A stretch of DNA of 45,914 bases, from the NCBI RefSeq assembly GCF_002924365.1, contig NZ_PQWB01000001.1, positions 1 through 45,914 on the forward strand, read 5' to 3'. Positions 16,329-26,267 of the stretch are shown here, piece after piece. The notes under the pieces were generated by a model, which was given only the letters and a program-made list of their open reading frames with translations, made no database searches and was not told where the DNA came from. Origin of the DNA: Chromobacterium alticapitis (GTDB taxonomy: Bacteria > Pseudomonadota > Gammaproteobacteria > Burkholderiales > Chromobacteriaceae). Every line of letters starts with the position of its first letter. The first letter of the stretch is position 1. A program made the position numbers and the translations under genes.

Positions 16329-17414
16329 TCAGCCCCTGATTCCCGCCAGCGTGTGGGCTATCCTCTCCAGGGACATGACCTCGTCCACCCCGCCATGATT
16401 GATCGCCTCCGCCGGCATGCCGAACACTACGCAGGACTCCTCATCCTGCGCGATGGTCCGCGCGCCGGCGTCGTGCATCTCTCGCATGCCGCGCGCGCCA
16501 TCATCTCCCATGCCAGTCATGATGACCCCCAGCGCGTTGCCGCCGGCGCACACCGCCACCGAGCGGAACAATACATCCACTGACGGCCGGTGCCGCGACA
16601 CCAGCGGCCCGTCCTTCACCTCGGCCACATATTGCGCGCCGCTCCGTTTGACCAGCAGATGGCGGCCGCCCGGCGCGATCAAGGCCATGCCCGGCGTCAG
16701 CCTGTCGCCGCTTCTGGCCTCCCTGACCTCCACCCGGCATAGCCCGTTGAGCCGGCTGGCGAACGAGGCCGTGAACCGTTCGGGCATGTGCTGCACCACG
16801 GCCACGCCCGGGCAGGTGGCTGGCAACCTGGGCAGCAGGTATTCCAGCGCCTGGGTGCCGCCAGTGGAGGTGCCGATGGCGATGATCTTTTCCGTGGTCC
16901 GGTATTTTTCCAGGCCGGACGGCGCCTCCAGCACCACGTCGGCGGTCAGCTTGGGCGCGATCCCGCCCCCCGCTTCATGGCCCGCTGGACGCGCCATGCG
17001 TTTGAGCGCGCCCATGCGCGCGCCGGCGGCGTTCCTGACCTCCTGCACCAAATCCTTGGACGCATTCTGCAGAAAGGATTTCAGATTGATCGTCGGCTTG
17101 GTGATTACCGCCACCGCGCCGGCCGACATCGCGTCCAGCGTGATGCGCGCGCCCTGCTCGGTCAGCGAGGAGCATATGATCACCGGCGTGGGCCGCTCCT
17201 CCATGATCTTGCGCAGGAAAGTCAGGCCGTCCATGCGCGGCATCTCGATATCCAGCACAATCACGTCGGGCCAGCGCATCTTCATCCGGTTCATCGCAAA
17301 GATGGGGTCAGGCGACGCGCCTAGCACTTCGATATCCGGCGCCGTGGACAGCATCTGGCTCAAGATTTCCCTGACCACCGCCGAATCGTCGACGATCAAT
17401 ACCGCGATGCTCAT
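16329..17414 (-). CDS. cheB: Chemotaxis protein-glutamate methylesterase/deamidase CheB
   Basis: Removes methyl groups from receptor glutamates to reset adaptation. REC domain (1-125) with Asp55 in [13 protein letters not shown] and Lys107 in ITKP, then a linker and the methylesterase domain (about 173-360). The catalytic triad is seen as Ser183 ([13 protein letters not shown]), His209 (VVQHMPERF) and Asp305 ([12 protein letters not shown]). The start codon directly follows the cheR stop (TAG then ATG). The 361-residue length is normal. In the operon it is followed by a REC-EAL gene. Confidence 0.97.
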   Translation of the reverse strand: MSIAVLIVDDSAVVREILSQMLSTAPDIEVLGASPDPIFAMNRMKMRWPDVIVLDIEMPRMDGLTFLRKIMEERPTPVIICSSLTEQGARITLDAMSAGAVAVITKPTINLKSFLQNASKDLVQEVRNAAGARMGALKRMARPAGHEAGGGIAPKLTADVVLEAPSGLEKYRTTEKIIAIGTSTGGTQALEYLLPRLPATCPGVAVVQHMPERFTASFASRLNGLCRVEVREARSGDRLTPGMALIAPGGRHLLVKRSGAQYVAEVKDGPLVSRHRPSVDVLFRSVAVCAGGNALGVIMTGMGDDGARGMREMHDAGARTIAQDEESCVVFGMPAEAINHGGVDEVMSLERIAHTLAGIRG

Positions 17415-18254
17415 CTAGCCCTCACCCCCATGCCCGCAGACCAACCGGTAGCGCGAGGGTTCTTCTTGCGCCAAGGGCAGGTTCAGCTTATGCAGCGACT
17501 CGGAATGGCCGATCAATAGGTGGCCGCCCTCTCGCATCCGGCTGCACAGTTTGCGCAGCACTTCAAGCTTGGTCCCCTCATTGAAGTAAATCAGAACATT
17601 GCGCAAAAAGACAATATCGAAATCCGCATGGGCGAAACGATTGCAATGCAGCAAATTCAAGCTGGAAAACTCCACTCGTTTCGCCAATTCGGGCAACACC
17701 CTCACCATGCCGGCATATTCGTCGCGGCCGCGCAGAAAGTATTTTTGCCATAGCAAGGGCGGCGTGCGCTGCACTCTATCGGTGGGGTAGACGGCGCGCT
17801 TGGCCAGCCCTAGCACCTTGGTATTGATATCGGTGGCGTACACCCGCCAATTGCCGCGCATGCCCAACGTTTCCGCCAGCACCATGGCGATGGTGTAAGG
17901 CTCTTCGCCGGACGAGCAGGCGGCGGACCACACTTTCACCGCGCCGCCGCGCTGCTGAATCTCGAGCGCCCGCCGCTCCAGCCATTGGAAATGCTGCGGC
18001 TCGCGGAAAAAGTAAGTTTCGTTGGTGGACAGCATATTGACGGCACGCTGCCGCTCGGCCTGGCTTTCCGGCTTGCGCAACAATTGCCAGTACGCGCCGT
18101 AGCTGCCAACGCCCAAGCGGCGCAGCCGCTTGGCCAGCCGCGACTGCACCAGGGAACGCTTGCTGGCCGGAAGGTCAATGCCCGCCTCCTGCAGGATGAA
18201 TTGCTTGAAGCAGGAAAACTCCTCGTCGCTCAATGTCGGATCCAGCCGCTGCAC
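17415..18254 (-). CDS. cheR: Chemotaxis protein methyltransferase CheR
   Basis: S-adenosylmethionine-dependent methylation of receptor glutamates. The 279 residues show the N-terminal helical domain (QSRLAKRLRRLG), the AdoMet site VWSAACSSGEEPYTIAM, YATDINTKVLGLA, and the conserved FDIVFLRNVLIYFNE and GHLLIGHSESLH. The start is a GTG at 18254 with GGAG 6 nt upstream; the nearby ATG at 18259 is out of frame. It lies 16 nt after cheW and abuts cheB. It lacks the C-terminal TPR extension found in some CheR. Confidence 0.96.
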   Translation of the reverse strand: MQRLDPTLSDEEFSCFKQFILQEAGIDLPASKRSLVQSRLAKRLRRLGVGSYGAYWQLLRKPESQAERQRAVNMLSTNETYFFREPQHFQWLERRALEIQQRGGAVKVWSAACSSGEEPYTIAMVLAETLGMRGNWRVYATDINTKVLGLAKRAVYPTDRVQRTPPLLWQKYFLRGRDEYAGMVRVLPELAKRVEFSSLNLLHCNRFAHADFDIVFLRNVLIYFNEGTKLEVLRKLCSRMREGGHLLIGHSESLHKLNLPLAQEEPSRYRLVCGHGGEG

Positions 18255-18270
18255 GCCATTCTCCGTTAGA

Positions 18271-18810
18271 TCAACTCACTTCGGCATCGTCATGGAAGTG
18301 CTGTTGCGCCACGGTCTCGGCCATCGCGCTCAGCTCTGACACCGACAGCGCCTGCTGCACATTCAGCAAAATGGCGAAACGCTCATTGATGGTGGCGATG
18401 CCCTGTATGAAGTCGCCGCGGATATTGGCGCCGAAAGTCGGCGACGGGTCGATTTCACTCTCGGGGATCTCCAGCACCTCGCACACGGCATCCAGCAAAA
18501 TGCCCACCTCGTGATAACCATTGTCCTGCCCTGGCAAGGACAGAATGGCGACGCAAGTTGAGGGCTTGAGTTCGGTCAGCCCTCGACCGAAACGAATCGA
18601 CAAATCAATTACGGGAACCACCGAGCCACGCAGATTGATAATGCCGCGCACAAAGCTAGGCATCATCGGCACCTGGGTAATGCCATCCAGCTCGATGATC
18701 TCGCGGATGAAATTGATCTGGATGCCGAACAAGTCCTGCCCGAGTATGAAGGTGACGCAGTGGAATTTGCTTTCGCCGTGACCGGCCGCCGGATCGGAAC
18801 GCTCCTTCAT
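18271..18810 (-). CDS. cheW: Chemotaxis coupling protein CheW
   Basis: Adaptor linking CheA to receptors. The 179 residues form one CheW domain (about 15-160): FHCVTFILGQDLFGIQI, VPMMPSFVRGIINLRGSVVPVIDL and the C-terminal ERFAILLNVQQALS. The N- and C-terminal ends are short, charged extensions. The ATG follows GGAGG with normal spacing. It sits between the two tandem MCP genes (12-nt gap) and cheR in one operon. Confidence 0.96.
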   Translation of the reverse strand: MKERSDPAAGHGESKFHCVTFILGQDLFGIQINFIREIIELDGITQVPMMPSFVRGIINLRGSVVPVIDLSIRFGRGLTELKPSTCVAILSLPGQDNGYHEVGILLDAVCEVLEIPESEIDPSPTFGANIRGDFIQGIATINERFAILLNVQQALSVSELSAMAETVAQQHFHDDAEVS

Positions 18811-18822
18811 GGCCCTGCCTCC

Positions 18823-20457
18823 TCAGTATTTGGAAAACTTGGCGTCGTCTATCTCATCGCCAAACTCGTCGTCTTCGAATTCTCTAGGCGGCGACGCCTT
18901 GCCGCCTTGATGGTGGCCGATCTGCAGCAGCCGTTTGCCCTTGCCGCCGCGCAGCTTGAACTGCTGCATCAGTTCCTGAAGCTGCATCGCCGCCGAGCTG
19001 AGCTCTTCCGAAGTGGAGCTCAGCTCTTCCGCCGAGGACGCCGAGGTTTGCATGCCGGTGCTGATCTGCGTCACCGCGGTATTGATCTGATCGATGCCGG
19101 TACGCTGTTCGCGCGATGCGGCTGATATCTCCTGCACCAGCGAGGCGGTCTGGTCTATGCCAGGCAGCATTTCCTGCAGCAGCACGCCAGCCTTTTCCGC
19201 CACACTGACCGATCGCCCGGCCAGATCGCCAATCTCCTTGGCAGCGACTTGCGAGCGCTCCGCCAGCTTGCGCACCTCTACCGCCACCGTTGCGAAGCCC
19301 TTGCCATGCTCGCCGGCCCTAGCCGCTTCGATCGCGGCGTTGATGGCCAGTAAGTCGGTCTTGTTGGCAATGTCGTTGATCGCTGTGATCTTGGAGGCGA
19401 TTTCCTTCATCGCATATACCATATCGCCCACCGCCTTGCCGCTTTCACTGGCGCTTCCGGCCGATTTGGTAGCAATGCCGTCCGTCACCCTGGCGTTGTC
19501 GGCGTTTTGCGTGACGGTGGACGCCATCTCTTCCACCGAGGCGCTGGTTTCCTCCACACTGGAGGCCAGTTCGGACGCCGTCTGCGCCAGCGAGCTGGCG
19601 GTGGAGGCCACTTGCTCGGAGGCCGAGCCTATCGATTCGGACATGGAGCTGACTTCGGACATCGTGTCGGACAGCTTGTGCGCCATGCCGCGTATGGAAA
19701 ACAGCAGGCTGGATGTATCGCCGTCGCGCAACTTGATCGGCACCGCAAGGTCGCCCTCCGCTACCCGCGCCACGATCTGCATCGCATAGGACGGGTCGCC
19801 GCCCAGCTGGCGCAAAATGCTGCGGATGATGGCCATGGCCAACAGCACCGTCACCGCCAAGGCCACCAGGCCGATGACGATCATCAGATTGCGCGCCTCC
19901 TCGGCGCTGACGGCCGCCGCCTTGCTGAGCGTGTCCATTTGCTCGGACTGCATCTTGGTCAACTCATCCAATAATTCAATCAAGGCATTGTTGGCAGGTG
20001 CAAACTCCTTGAGCAGAAAAGTCGTAGCTTGAGTTTTATCCTTGGCCACCAATTCGTACAAAGTGGCATATTTTCCATTCAATGCCTCCCGCGCGGCCGT
20101 GATCTTGTCGAACAGCTCGCGGCCTTTGGGGCTGGCGATCATCTTGTCCATCTTGGCCAATAGCTCTTTATTTTCCGCCCGCAGCTGTTCTATATGCTGT
20201 TTGGTCTTCTCCATGTCCGCAGGCTCGCTCTCCAGCAGCAAGTTGCGGACAGAACGGCCATTGTTCAGCGTGTTCTGGGTGATGTCATTGGACAGCGCCA
20301 CCTTGACGTAACGTTCAGTGACGATCTCATGGGTATTGGCGCTCATGCTGGCCATGCCGCGCACGCCCACCACCAGGATCACCGCCATCAACAGCAAAAT
20401 CGAGCCAAAGCCCAGCATCAGCTTGATATGCACCTTCATGCTGTGGAACCCGTCCAT
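18823..20457 (-). CDS. Methyl-accepting chemotaxis protein (first of tandem pair)
   Basis: A 544-residue membrane receptor: TM1 (about 12-32), a periplasmic four-helix-bundle-type sensor (about 33-188), TM2 (about 190-212), HAMP, and a cytoplasmic signalling hairpin whose tip contains [23 protein letters not shown]-type sequence. From HAMP to the C-terminus it is nearly identical to the neighbouring receptor at 20495-22159; the sensor domains differ. The tail is acidic and ends in KFSKY instead of a CheR-tethering xWxxF motif. The ATG at 20457 has GGAGG 7 nt upstream. The ligand is unknown. Confidence 0.95.
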   Translation of the reverse strand: MDGFHSMKVHIKLMLGFGSILLLMAVILVVGVRGMASMSANTHEIVTERYVKVALSNDITQNTLNNGRSVRNLLLESEPADMEKTKQHIEQLRAENKELLAKMDKMIASPKGRELFDKITAAREALNGKYATLYELVAKDKTQATTFLLKEFAPANNALIELLDELTKMQSEQMDTLSKAAAVSAEEARNLMIVIGLVALAVTVLLAMAIIRSILRQLGGDPSYAMQIVARVAEGDLAVPIKLRDGDTSSLLFSIRGMAHKLSDTMSEVSSMSESIGSASEQVASTASSLAQTASELASSVEETSASVEEMASTVTQNADNARVTDGIATKSAGSASESGKAVGDMVYAMKEIASKITAINDIANKTDLLAINAAIEAARAGEHGKGFATVAVEVRKLAERSQVAAKEIGDLAGRSVSVAEKAGVLLQEMLPGIDQTASLVQEISAASREQRTGIDQINTAVTQISTGMQTSASSAEELSSTSEELSSAAMQLQELMQQFKLRGGKGKRLLQIGHHQGGKASPPREFEDDEFGDEIDDAKFSKY

Positions 20458-21490
20458 TGTCTTGCCTCCGCTCGCGCCGATTCAGTTTCGGCTTTCAGTA
20501 CTTGGAAAACTTGTCATCCAGCTCGGCCTCGTCGAAATCATCTTCGTCCAGCTCGCGCGGCACTTTCGCCGCCCTCTTGCCTCCACCATGGCCATGGCCG
20601 GCACGCAGCAGCAGCCGTTTGCCCTTGCCGCCGCGCAGCTTGAACTGTTGCATCAACTCCTGCAGCTGCATTGCCGCCGAGCTGAGCTCTTCCGAAGTGG
20701 AGCTCAGCTCTTCCGCCGACGATGCCGAGGTCTGCATGCCGGTGCTGATCTGCGTCACCGCGGTATTGATCTGATCGATGCCGGTGCGCTGCTCGCGCGA
20801 GGCGGCTGAGATTTCCTGCACCAGCGAGGCGGTCTGGTCTATGCCGGGCAGCATTTCCTGCAGCAACACGCCGGCCTTTTCCGCCACGCTGACCGAACGG
20901 CCGGCCAGTTCGCCGATTTCTCGCGCGGCCACTTGCGAGCGCTCCGCCAGCTTGCGCACTTCCACCGCCACGGTCGCGAAGCCCTTGCCGTGCTCGCCCG
21001 CCCGCGCCGCCTCGATGGCGGCGTTGATGGCCAGCAAGTCGGTTTTATTGGCGATATCGTTGATCATGGTGATGCGAGAGGCGATTTCCTTCATCGCGTG
21101 CACCATATCGCCCACAGCTTTGCCGCTTTCTGTCGCGCTGGTGGCGGATTTGCTGGCGATGCCATCCGTCACCCTGGCGTTGTCGGCGTTTTGCGTGACG
21201 GTGGACGCCATTTCCTCCACCGAGGCGCTGGTCTGCTCCACGCTGGAGGCTAGCTCGGACGCGGTCTGCGCCAGCGAGCTGGCCGTGGAAGCCACTTGCT
21301 CGGACGCTGAGCCGATGGACTCCGACATGGAACTGACCTCGGACATGGTGTCGGACAGCCTGTGCGCCATCTCGCGTATCGAGAACAGCAGACTGGAACT
21401 ATCGCCGTCACGCAGCTTGATCGGCACCGCCAAGTCGCCATCGGACACTCGAGCGACAATTTGCATCGCATAGGAAGGGTCCGCGCCCAA
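18940..21490. repeat. Near-identical direct repeat of MCP signalling domains
   Basis: The parts of the two adjacent receptor genes coding for HAMP through the signalling domain (about 18940-19800 and 20620-21480) are direct repeats offset by about 1680 bp. By eye the proteins differ at about a dozen sites over roughly 300 residues. Recombination between them could delete one gene or swap sensor domains, and gene conversion would explain their likeness. Confidence 0.85.
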
Positions 21491-22159
21491 TTGGCGCAAT
21501 ATGCTGCGCGTCACCAGCATCGACAGAACGCCGCAAAGCAATAGGGAAATCAAAGACAGTCCGATGACCTCTCGCGTAGTGCTGACATAGGTTTCCTGGC
21601 CTAACGTATGAGTTTTTTCAGCGACTCTCTCATTCACTTCTTTAACTATCGTCAGGTCCTTGTCGATACGATCAAACGCCGGCCTGACCTTGGCATGCAT
21701 CATCTGCAAGGCCTGCAGCCGTCCCTCCCCGTTTCCGGTGTCTGCAGCAGACAAGCGCATGGCCTCTTTCGCCGCGCTGACGTAAATCGGCCATTGTTCC
21801 TGCCACTCCTTGTTCGCCGCCGCCTCTTCCGGCTCCATGGTGGAAGAGAGCTCTGACTTCATTTGGCTGAACAATTGCTTTTCGTACTCTTCCAGATGCT
21901 CGACCGCACTTTCTTTCTGTGCTTTGTCCACTTCCACCAAGTAGCGGTACACCGCCCGGTTGTGCCGCACCACCGCCGCGCGGGCATTATTGATCCCTAC
22001 CAAGGGCTCAAACTGATTAGTGAACAAATCCTCCAGGCCGGCATTCACTCTGGCGCTGGCCTGGTAGCCCACCAAGCCCATGGCCAGCAACAAGACCATT
22101 AAGAGCGCGAAGCTCAACAGCAACTTGCTGCGCACCTGTAAATTGTGAAACCAGCTCAT
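20495..22159 (-). CDS. Methyl-accepting chemotaxis protein (second of tandem pair)
   Basis: A 554-residue receptor with TM1 (about 9-28), a periplasmic four-helix-bundle sensor carrying the typical NNARAAVVRHNRAVY pattern, TM2 (about 195-215), HAMP and a signalling domain nearly identical to that of the gene downstream. The C-terminal acidic tail also ends DDKFSKY. The ATG at 22159 has GAGG 7 nt upstream; a GTG at 22171 is possible but would consume that site. It follows cheA in the operon by 44 nt. The different sensors suggest the pair feeds two signals into one CheA. Confidence 0.95.
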   Translation of the reverse strand: MSWFHNLQVRSKLLLSFALLMVLLLAMGLVGYQASARVNAGLEDLFTNQFEPLVGINNARAAVVRHNRAVYRYLVEVDKAQKESAVEHLEEYEKQLFSQMKSELSSTMEPEEAAANKEWQEQWPIYVSAAKEAMRLSAADTGNGEGRLQALQMMHAKVRPAFDRIDKDLTIVKEVNERVAEKTHTLGQETYVSTTREVIGLSLISLLLCGVLSMLVTRSILRQLGADPSYAMQIVARVSDGDLAVPIKLRDGDSSSLLFSIREMAHRLSDTMSEVSSMSESIGSASEQVASTASSLAQTASELASSVEQTSASVEEMASTVTQNADNARVTDGIASKSATSATESGKAVGDMVHAMKEIASRITMINDIANKTDLLAINAAIEAARAGEHGKGFATVAVEVRKLAERSQVAAREIGELAGRSVSVAEKAGVLLQEMLPGIDQTASLVQEISAASREQRTGIDQINTAVTQISTGMQTSASSAEELSSTSEELSSAAMQLQELMQQFKLRGGKGKRLLLRAGHGHGGGKRAAKVPRELDEDDFDEAELDDKFSKY

Positions 22160-22203
22160 GGCAAACCTCACTCATCAAAAGTAGGAAACCCAGTGTTGGA
22201 CTT

Positions 22204-24390
22204 TCAATCTCTTTGCAGCGCTGCTTCGGCGCTTTGCCGGATCAGCCTCCGCTCGCGCCGGCAGGCGTGATGGATCAACTGCGGAATATCCAGCACCAGC
22301 GCCGGCTTGCCGTTGCCCAGGATGGTGGAGCCGCTGATGCCGCGCAGCGACTTGAAAATCTCGCCCAAGGGCTTGATCACTGCCTGCACCTCGCCCATCA
22401 GCCTGTCCACCACGATGCCGGCCCGGTTTTCGCCGTAATGCACAATCACCACATATTCCTGGCCCTCCGCCGGCGGCAGGCCGAACAGCTCGCGCAAGGA
22501 GACAAAGGGCAGCCAGTCGCCGCGCAGATTCACTTGCCTCGTGTGCTGGTTCATCGCATCTTGCGGCATGTCCACGCACTCGATCATCATGTCCAGCGGC
22601 ATCACCAGCGCGGAGTCGTCCACCTCCACCCGGAAGCCATCGATGATGGCCAAGGTGAGCGGCAGCCTTAGCCGGAAGGTCGAGCCCTTGCCCTCGATGG
22701 ACTGGATTTCAATTTCGCCGCGCAAAGCCTCGATATTGCGTTTCACCACATCCATGCCCACCCCGCGGCCGGACAGGTCGCTGACCTTGTCGGCGGTGGA
22801 GAAGCCCGGCAGAAAAATCAGTTGCAGCGTGTCTTGGTCGCTGAGCATGCGTCCCTCGGCCACCAGGCCCCGCTCCACCGCCTTGGCCAGCACTTTTTCC
22901 CTGTTGATGCCGCCGCCGTCGTCCCGCACCTCCACCACCACGGAGCCGGCGTCATGGTAAGCATTGAGCGTAACCGTGCCTTGCTCCTGCTTGCCGGCGG
23001 CCAAGCGCTTCTCGGCCGACTCCAAACCATGGTCCACCGCGTTGCGGACGATGTGCATCAGGGGGTCGGTCAGCTTTTCCACCATAGATTTGTCGATTTC
23101 CGTTTCGCCGCCCAGAATTTCCAGCTGTATGGTCTTGCCCAGCTGCTTGGATACCTCTCGCACCATGCGTGGAAAACGGCTGAAGATTTCGTCCACCGGC
23201 ACCATGCGCAGCGTCAGCGCGTCATCCCGTATGCTCTCCACCAGGGTGTTGATCACGGCAACCGATTCCAGCAGCTCGGCATCGCCCCTGTCCTGGGCGA
23301 TCAACTTGGTGCCGGACGAGGCGATCACCAGTTCTCCCACTCGATTGATCAGACGGTCCAGCTTGCTGGCTTCGATGCGGATGTACTGGCCATCGGCGCG
23401 CCCGCCTTTGGCCGGCGCTGCGCTGGCGAGCGGAGCCGGCTGCGGTCGCGCTGCCTCGGGTGTCACAATCGGCGCCGCGTCCTCCTCAGGCGGCGCGTCG
23501 CGAACATCGCCGCCCCGCAATCGATCCGCTTCGTTTTCGCTCAAGGCGCCGCGCGCGATCCAACGCGTCAGTTGCTCCTCTAGCGGCTCCCCCAGCCGCA
23601 TGGCCAAAGCCAGATAGTCCGCCAGCGGCGCGTGCGGCGGCAAAATGCCCACCAGACTGTCCTCGGCGATAAATTCGAAGGTGCCCGCTATCCTCTCGAA
23701 GCTTGCCGACGAATCCAGCGCCAGATCAAAGCCGATAAAGCATTCTGTGACATCCAGCAGTTGCGGCGGCGGCCAGTTGCGCCATACCGGCTGCACGGCT
23801 TTCAGTTCACCCAGACCGGCCAGATAGCGTAGGAAGGACAAAGGATCAAAGCCATGGTGGAAGGTGTGGGGATGAAAGCGCAGGGAAAGTTGCCATAACG
23901 GCGTTTGCACCGGCACCGGTTCACCCGCCGCGGCCAGCCGCGGAGCCTCGGGCAAGGCCTGTTCTGCGGCAAACGTTTCAGCAGCGGCCCGCATGTCGCC
24001 GCCTTCTTGATAGTGTTTCAGACTGGCCAACAGCGGCTCGCCCTCCGGCAAGTCATGCAATCCCATCTCGTCGCTGGCCGAGGCCGCGTCCAGCAGGCGG
24101 CGCAGGTGATCGTTGCAGGACAGCAGCAGCGTGATCAGGTCGTCGCTGAGCGGGACCTGGCCGGAGCGCAGCCGCTCCAGCACGTTTTCCATGACATGGG
24201 CGAAGCGGACCAGGGCCTCCAGGCCGAAGATGCCGGCGGAGCCCTTGATGGTGTGCGCGGTGCGGAACAGTAGATTGTAAGTTTCGTCTCCCGGCGGGTA
24301 AGCCACTGGGTCGAGCAGCGCGGCTTCAAGCCCATCGCACAGCTCGCGTGACTCTTCGAAGAAAACCGCCTTGGCCTTGCTAAGATCCAT
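22204..24390 (-). CDS. cheA: Chemotaxis histidine kinase CheA
   Basis: Receptor-coupled kinase of 728 residues. P1/HPt domain with phospho-His46 in AHTIKGSAG; a long middle region of uncertain fold (about 125-350, possibly P2); P3 dimerisation (KLDRLINRVGELVIASS); P4 ATPase (N-box HIVRNAVDHGLE, FLPGFSTADKVSDLSGRGVGMDVVKRNIE); and a C-terminal CheW-like P5 domain. The ATG at 24390 has GGAGG 10 nt upstream; an ATG at 24399 touches that site and is unlikely. The gene overlaps the STAS gene by 11 bp, so the two are probably coupled. Expected phospho-targets here are CheY, CheB and the REC-EAL protein. Confidence 0.97.
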   Translation of the reverse strand: MDLSKAKAVFFEESRELCDGLEAALLDPVAYPPGDETYNLLFRTAHTIKGSAGIFGLEALVRFAHVMENVLERLRSGQVPLSDDLITLLLSCNDHLRRLLDAASASDEMGLHDLPEGEPLLASLKHYQEGGDMRAAAETFAAEQALPEAPRLAAAGEPVPVQTPLWQLSLRFHPHTFHHGFDPLSFLRYLAGLGELKAVQPVWRNWPPPQLLDVTECFIGFDLALDSSASFERIAGTFEFIAEDSLVGILPPHAPLADYLALAMRLGEPLEEQLTRWIARGALSENEADRLRGGDVRDAPPEEDAAPIVTPEAARPQPAPLASAAPAKGGRADGQYIRIEASKLDRLINRVGELVIASSGTKLIAQDRGDAELLESVAVINTLVESIRDDALTLRMVPVDEIFSRFPRMVREVSKQLGKTIQLEILGGETEIDKSMVEKLTDPLMHIVRNAVDHGLESAEKRLAAGKQEQGTVTLNAYHDAGSVVVEVRDDGGGINREKVLAKAVERGLVAEGRMLSDQDTLQLIFLPGFSTADKVSDLSGRGVGMDVVKRNIEALRGEIEIQSIEGKGSTFRLRLPLTLAIIDGFRVEVDDSALVMPLDMMIECVDMPQDAMNQHTRQVNLRGDWLPFVSLRELFGLPPAEGQEYVVIVHYGENRAGIVVDRLMGEVQAVIKPLGEIFKSLRGISGSTILGNGKPALVLDIPQLIHHACRRERRLIRQSAEAALQRD

Positions 24391-24709
24391 GATCGCCATC
24401 CTCCGCCGCCGCATCGCCGCGATCGGCCAGCGCATTGAAGCCCAGCCAGCCCGCCACGTCGTCCAGCAAGGGACTACCCGCCGCAATGGCCGTCGGCTTG
24501 CCCATGCGCCGCGCCTCCGCGAGCAGGATGGCCAGCATCTGCGCGCCGCAGCCGTCCATCTCGGCGATGCCGGACAGGTCCAGGACCAGACGGGCATGGT
24601 TTAACAAGCCAAACAGCTCGTCCTGCATGTCCTCCGCCGTGAAAATGGTCCATTCGCCCTCCAGCGCGGCCCGCGTCGCCTCGCCGTCTTGGGTCAATCG
24701 GATCGGCAT
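24380..24709 (-). CDS. STAS-domain protein of the chemosensory cluster
   Basis: A 109-residue single STAS domain (anti-sigma-factor antagonist/MlaB-like fold). The core LVLDLSGIAEMDGCGAQML corresponds to the family's phosphorylation loop, but the DSSG of SpoIIAA reads D52-G53-C54-G55, so the usual phospho-Ser is a Cys. GGGAGC precedes the ATG. It lies between cheY and cheA, overlapping cheA by 11 bp. STAS proteins recur in the same position in alternative chemosensory clusters; their role there is poorly defined. The missing Ser argues against classical partner switching by a serine kinase. Confidence 0.88.
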   Translation of the reverse strand: MPIRLTQDGEATRAALEGEWTIFTAEDMQDELFGLLNHARLVLDLSGIAEMDGCGAQMLAILLAEARRMGKPTAIAAGSPLLDDVAGWLGFNALADRGDAAAEDGDHGS

Positions 24710-24720
24710 GTCGCGGCTCC

Positions 24721-25089
24721 CTATGGCTGAATCAGCTTGGACACGGCGTCGAGCAGCTTGGCCGGATCGAAGGGCTTGATGATCCAGGCCTTGGCCCCGG
24801 CCTCCTTGCCCTGCGCCTTCTTGTCGTCGCTGCCCTCCGTGGTCAGCATGATGACGGGCAGGAATTTGGTGGCGGCGCCTTCCTTCAGTTTTTTCAGCAA
24901 GGTGATGCCGTCCATGCCCGGCATATTGACGTCGGAAATGATCAGATTGACGCGGACGCCACCCAGCTTGGCCAGCGCGTCGTTGCCGTCGCAGGCCTCT
25001 ACCACCTCGTAACCGGCCCCCTTGAGCGCGATGCTGACGGTTGCGCGTATGCTGGCCGCGTCATCGACGACCAGAATGGATTTGCCCAT
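24721..25089 (-). CDS. cheY: Chemotaxis response regulator CheY
   Basis: A 122-residue single REC domain. The acidic pocket and acceptor are VVDD and Asp in IISDVNMPGMDG; the conserved Thr (VIMLTTEG) and Lys (WIIKPFDP) are present. The ATG at 25089 follows GGAG at 6 nt; an in-frame ATG at 25101 lacks such a site. It lies 11 nt upstream of the STAS gene and 35 nt after the soluble-type MCP. As the only stand-alone CheY in the window it is the candidate flagellar-motor or other output regulator. Confidence 0.95.
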   Translation of the reverse strand: MGKSILVVDDAASIRATVSIALKGAGYEVVEACDGNDALAKLGGVRVNLIISDVNMPGMDGITLLKKLKEGAATKFLPVIMLTTEGSDDKKAQGKEAGAKAWIIKPFDPAKLLDAVSKLIQP

Positions 25090-25124
25090 GGTGTTCTCCA
25101 CATGCTATGGCGATAAGCGCGATG

Positions 25125-26267
25125 TCAGAAGAAATCGACATCGCCGCTGGAAGCTGCAGGCTTGCCACGCTCCCCTTTATGCAACGCGGCCTGCTCCAGC
25201 GTGGTATAGGTGGATTCCAGCTGCCGCAGCCACTCCTGCGGCTGAATGGCGGGCGGCGGCAGTCCCGAGCGGCGCGCGGCGCGCACGGCTTGCAGATGCG
25301 CCTGCATGCGCTCCACATCGCTCGCCACATGCTGGGCGATCTGGCTGACCCGGTCCTGGAACTGCAGCGCGATCAGCGAAGCATGCAGCTCCTTTTCCAC
25401 TTGCGAGCCTTCTTCCTGCATCTTGCGGTTGATCTGCGCCAGACGCTCCGCGGCGCCGCTGAAATCCTTGACTGACTCGGCCAGCAGGCCCAGAGCGGTA
25501 TTGCCCTTGTCCGAATCCTGGGAGCCGAGGCTGGTGGTGGTTTGCCGCGTCTGTTCCAGCGCGCCGTTGATTTCCTCCACTTTTTCCGACATCAGCTTGC
25601 CGGTCTGCTCCGATTGCTGGGACAGCTTGCGCACTTCGTCCGCCACCACTGAGAAGCCCCGGCCCGCCTCGCCGGCGCGGGCGGCTTCTATGCTGGCGTT
25701 CAGCGCCAGCAGATTGGTCTGGTTGGAGATGCGGCCCACCTGGTCCGCCATGGACAACAACTCGCTGGAATATGTCGCCAGCCGCGAAACTTCCGATGTC
25801 AGCTGCTGACGGTGACTGATGATTTCGGACAGCACCGTGGAAATTTCGCGGCTGCGCTCGCCGGCATCCTGGACCATGCGGCCCAGGTCCGCGCTGCCGA
25901 TCTCGCTGGAGGAGGATCGGGCCGCCTCTATGGTGGCGTGCAAGCCATTCGCAATGCCGGTCAGGGTGTGCGCCAACTGGTTGCCGCCCGTGGTGGACTG
26001 CTCTATCACCAGTTGCAGATTGCCTGACCAGCGGCGCACCACCTGCTCCAGCAAGTCGAGATGCTCGTCGTATGAGGAATCCGACTTGGCGGTTTCGACA
26101 GCCGGCGGCTCCCGCTCCGCCCCGGCAACGGGCCGCAACGCCAACAGCGCGAAAGCGGCCGCGCTTGCCAGCAGCCAGCCCAGCCAGCCGGAAACAAAGG
26201 CGGTGGCAAGCGCCGCCAGGGCGCACGCCACCGCCATGGTGAGGAGGGGTTTGCTTCTGTTGTCCAT
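25125..26267 (-). CDS. Short methyl-accepting chemotaxis protein without large sensor domain
   Basis: A 380-residue receptor with two closely spaced hydrophobic segments at the N-terminus (about 9-45), little or no periplasmic loop, no HAMP, then a signalling domain with tip [22 protein letters not shown]-type sequence and [14 protein letters not shown]. It continues into a region ([14 protein letters not shown]) common in receptors of accessory Che clusters, and ends in SGDVDFF. The ATG at 26267 follows GGAGGGAGA. It is the first gene of the chemosensory operon. It probably senses a membrane or cytoplasmic cue, or signals through a partner. Confidence 0.92.
   Translation of the reverse strand: MDNRSKPLLTMAVACALAALATAFVSGWLGWLLASAAAFALLALRPVAGAEREPPAVETAKSDSSYDEHLDLLEQVVRRWSGNLQLVIEQSTTGGNQLAHTLTGIANGLHATIEAARSSSSEIGSADLGRMVQDAGERSREISTVLSEIISHRQQLTSEVSRLATYSSELLSMADQVGRISNQTNLLALNASIEAARAGEAGRGFSVVADEVRKLSQQSEQTGKLMSEKVEEINGALEQTRQTTTSLGSQDSDKGNTALGLLAESVKDFSGAAERLAQINRKMQEEGSQVEKELHASLIALQFQDRVSQIAQHVASDVERMQAHLQAVRAARRSGLPPPAIQPQEWLRQLESTYTTLEQAALHKGERGKPAASSGDVDFF

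Noticed and set aside
15189-16583. Plus-strand open frame (464 codons) opposite the REC-EAL gene
   Set aside because: His/Gln/Arg-rich antisense reading with no homology signs; the minus-strand gene is certain.
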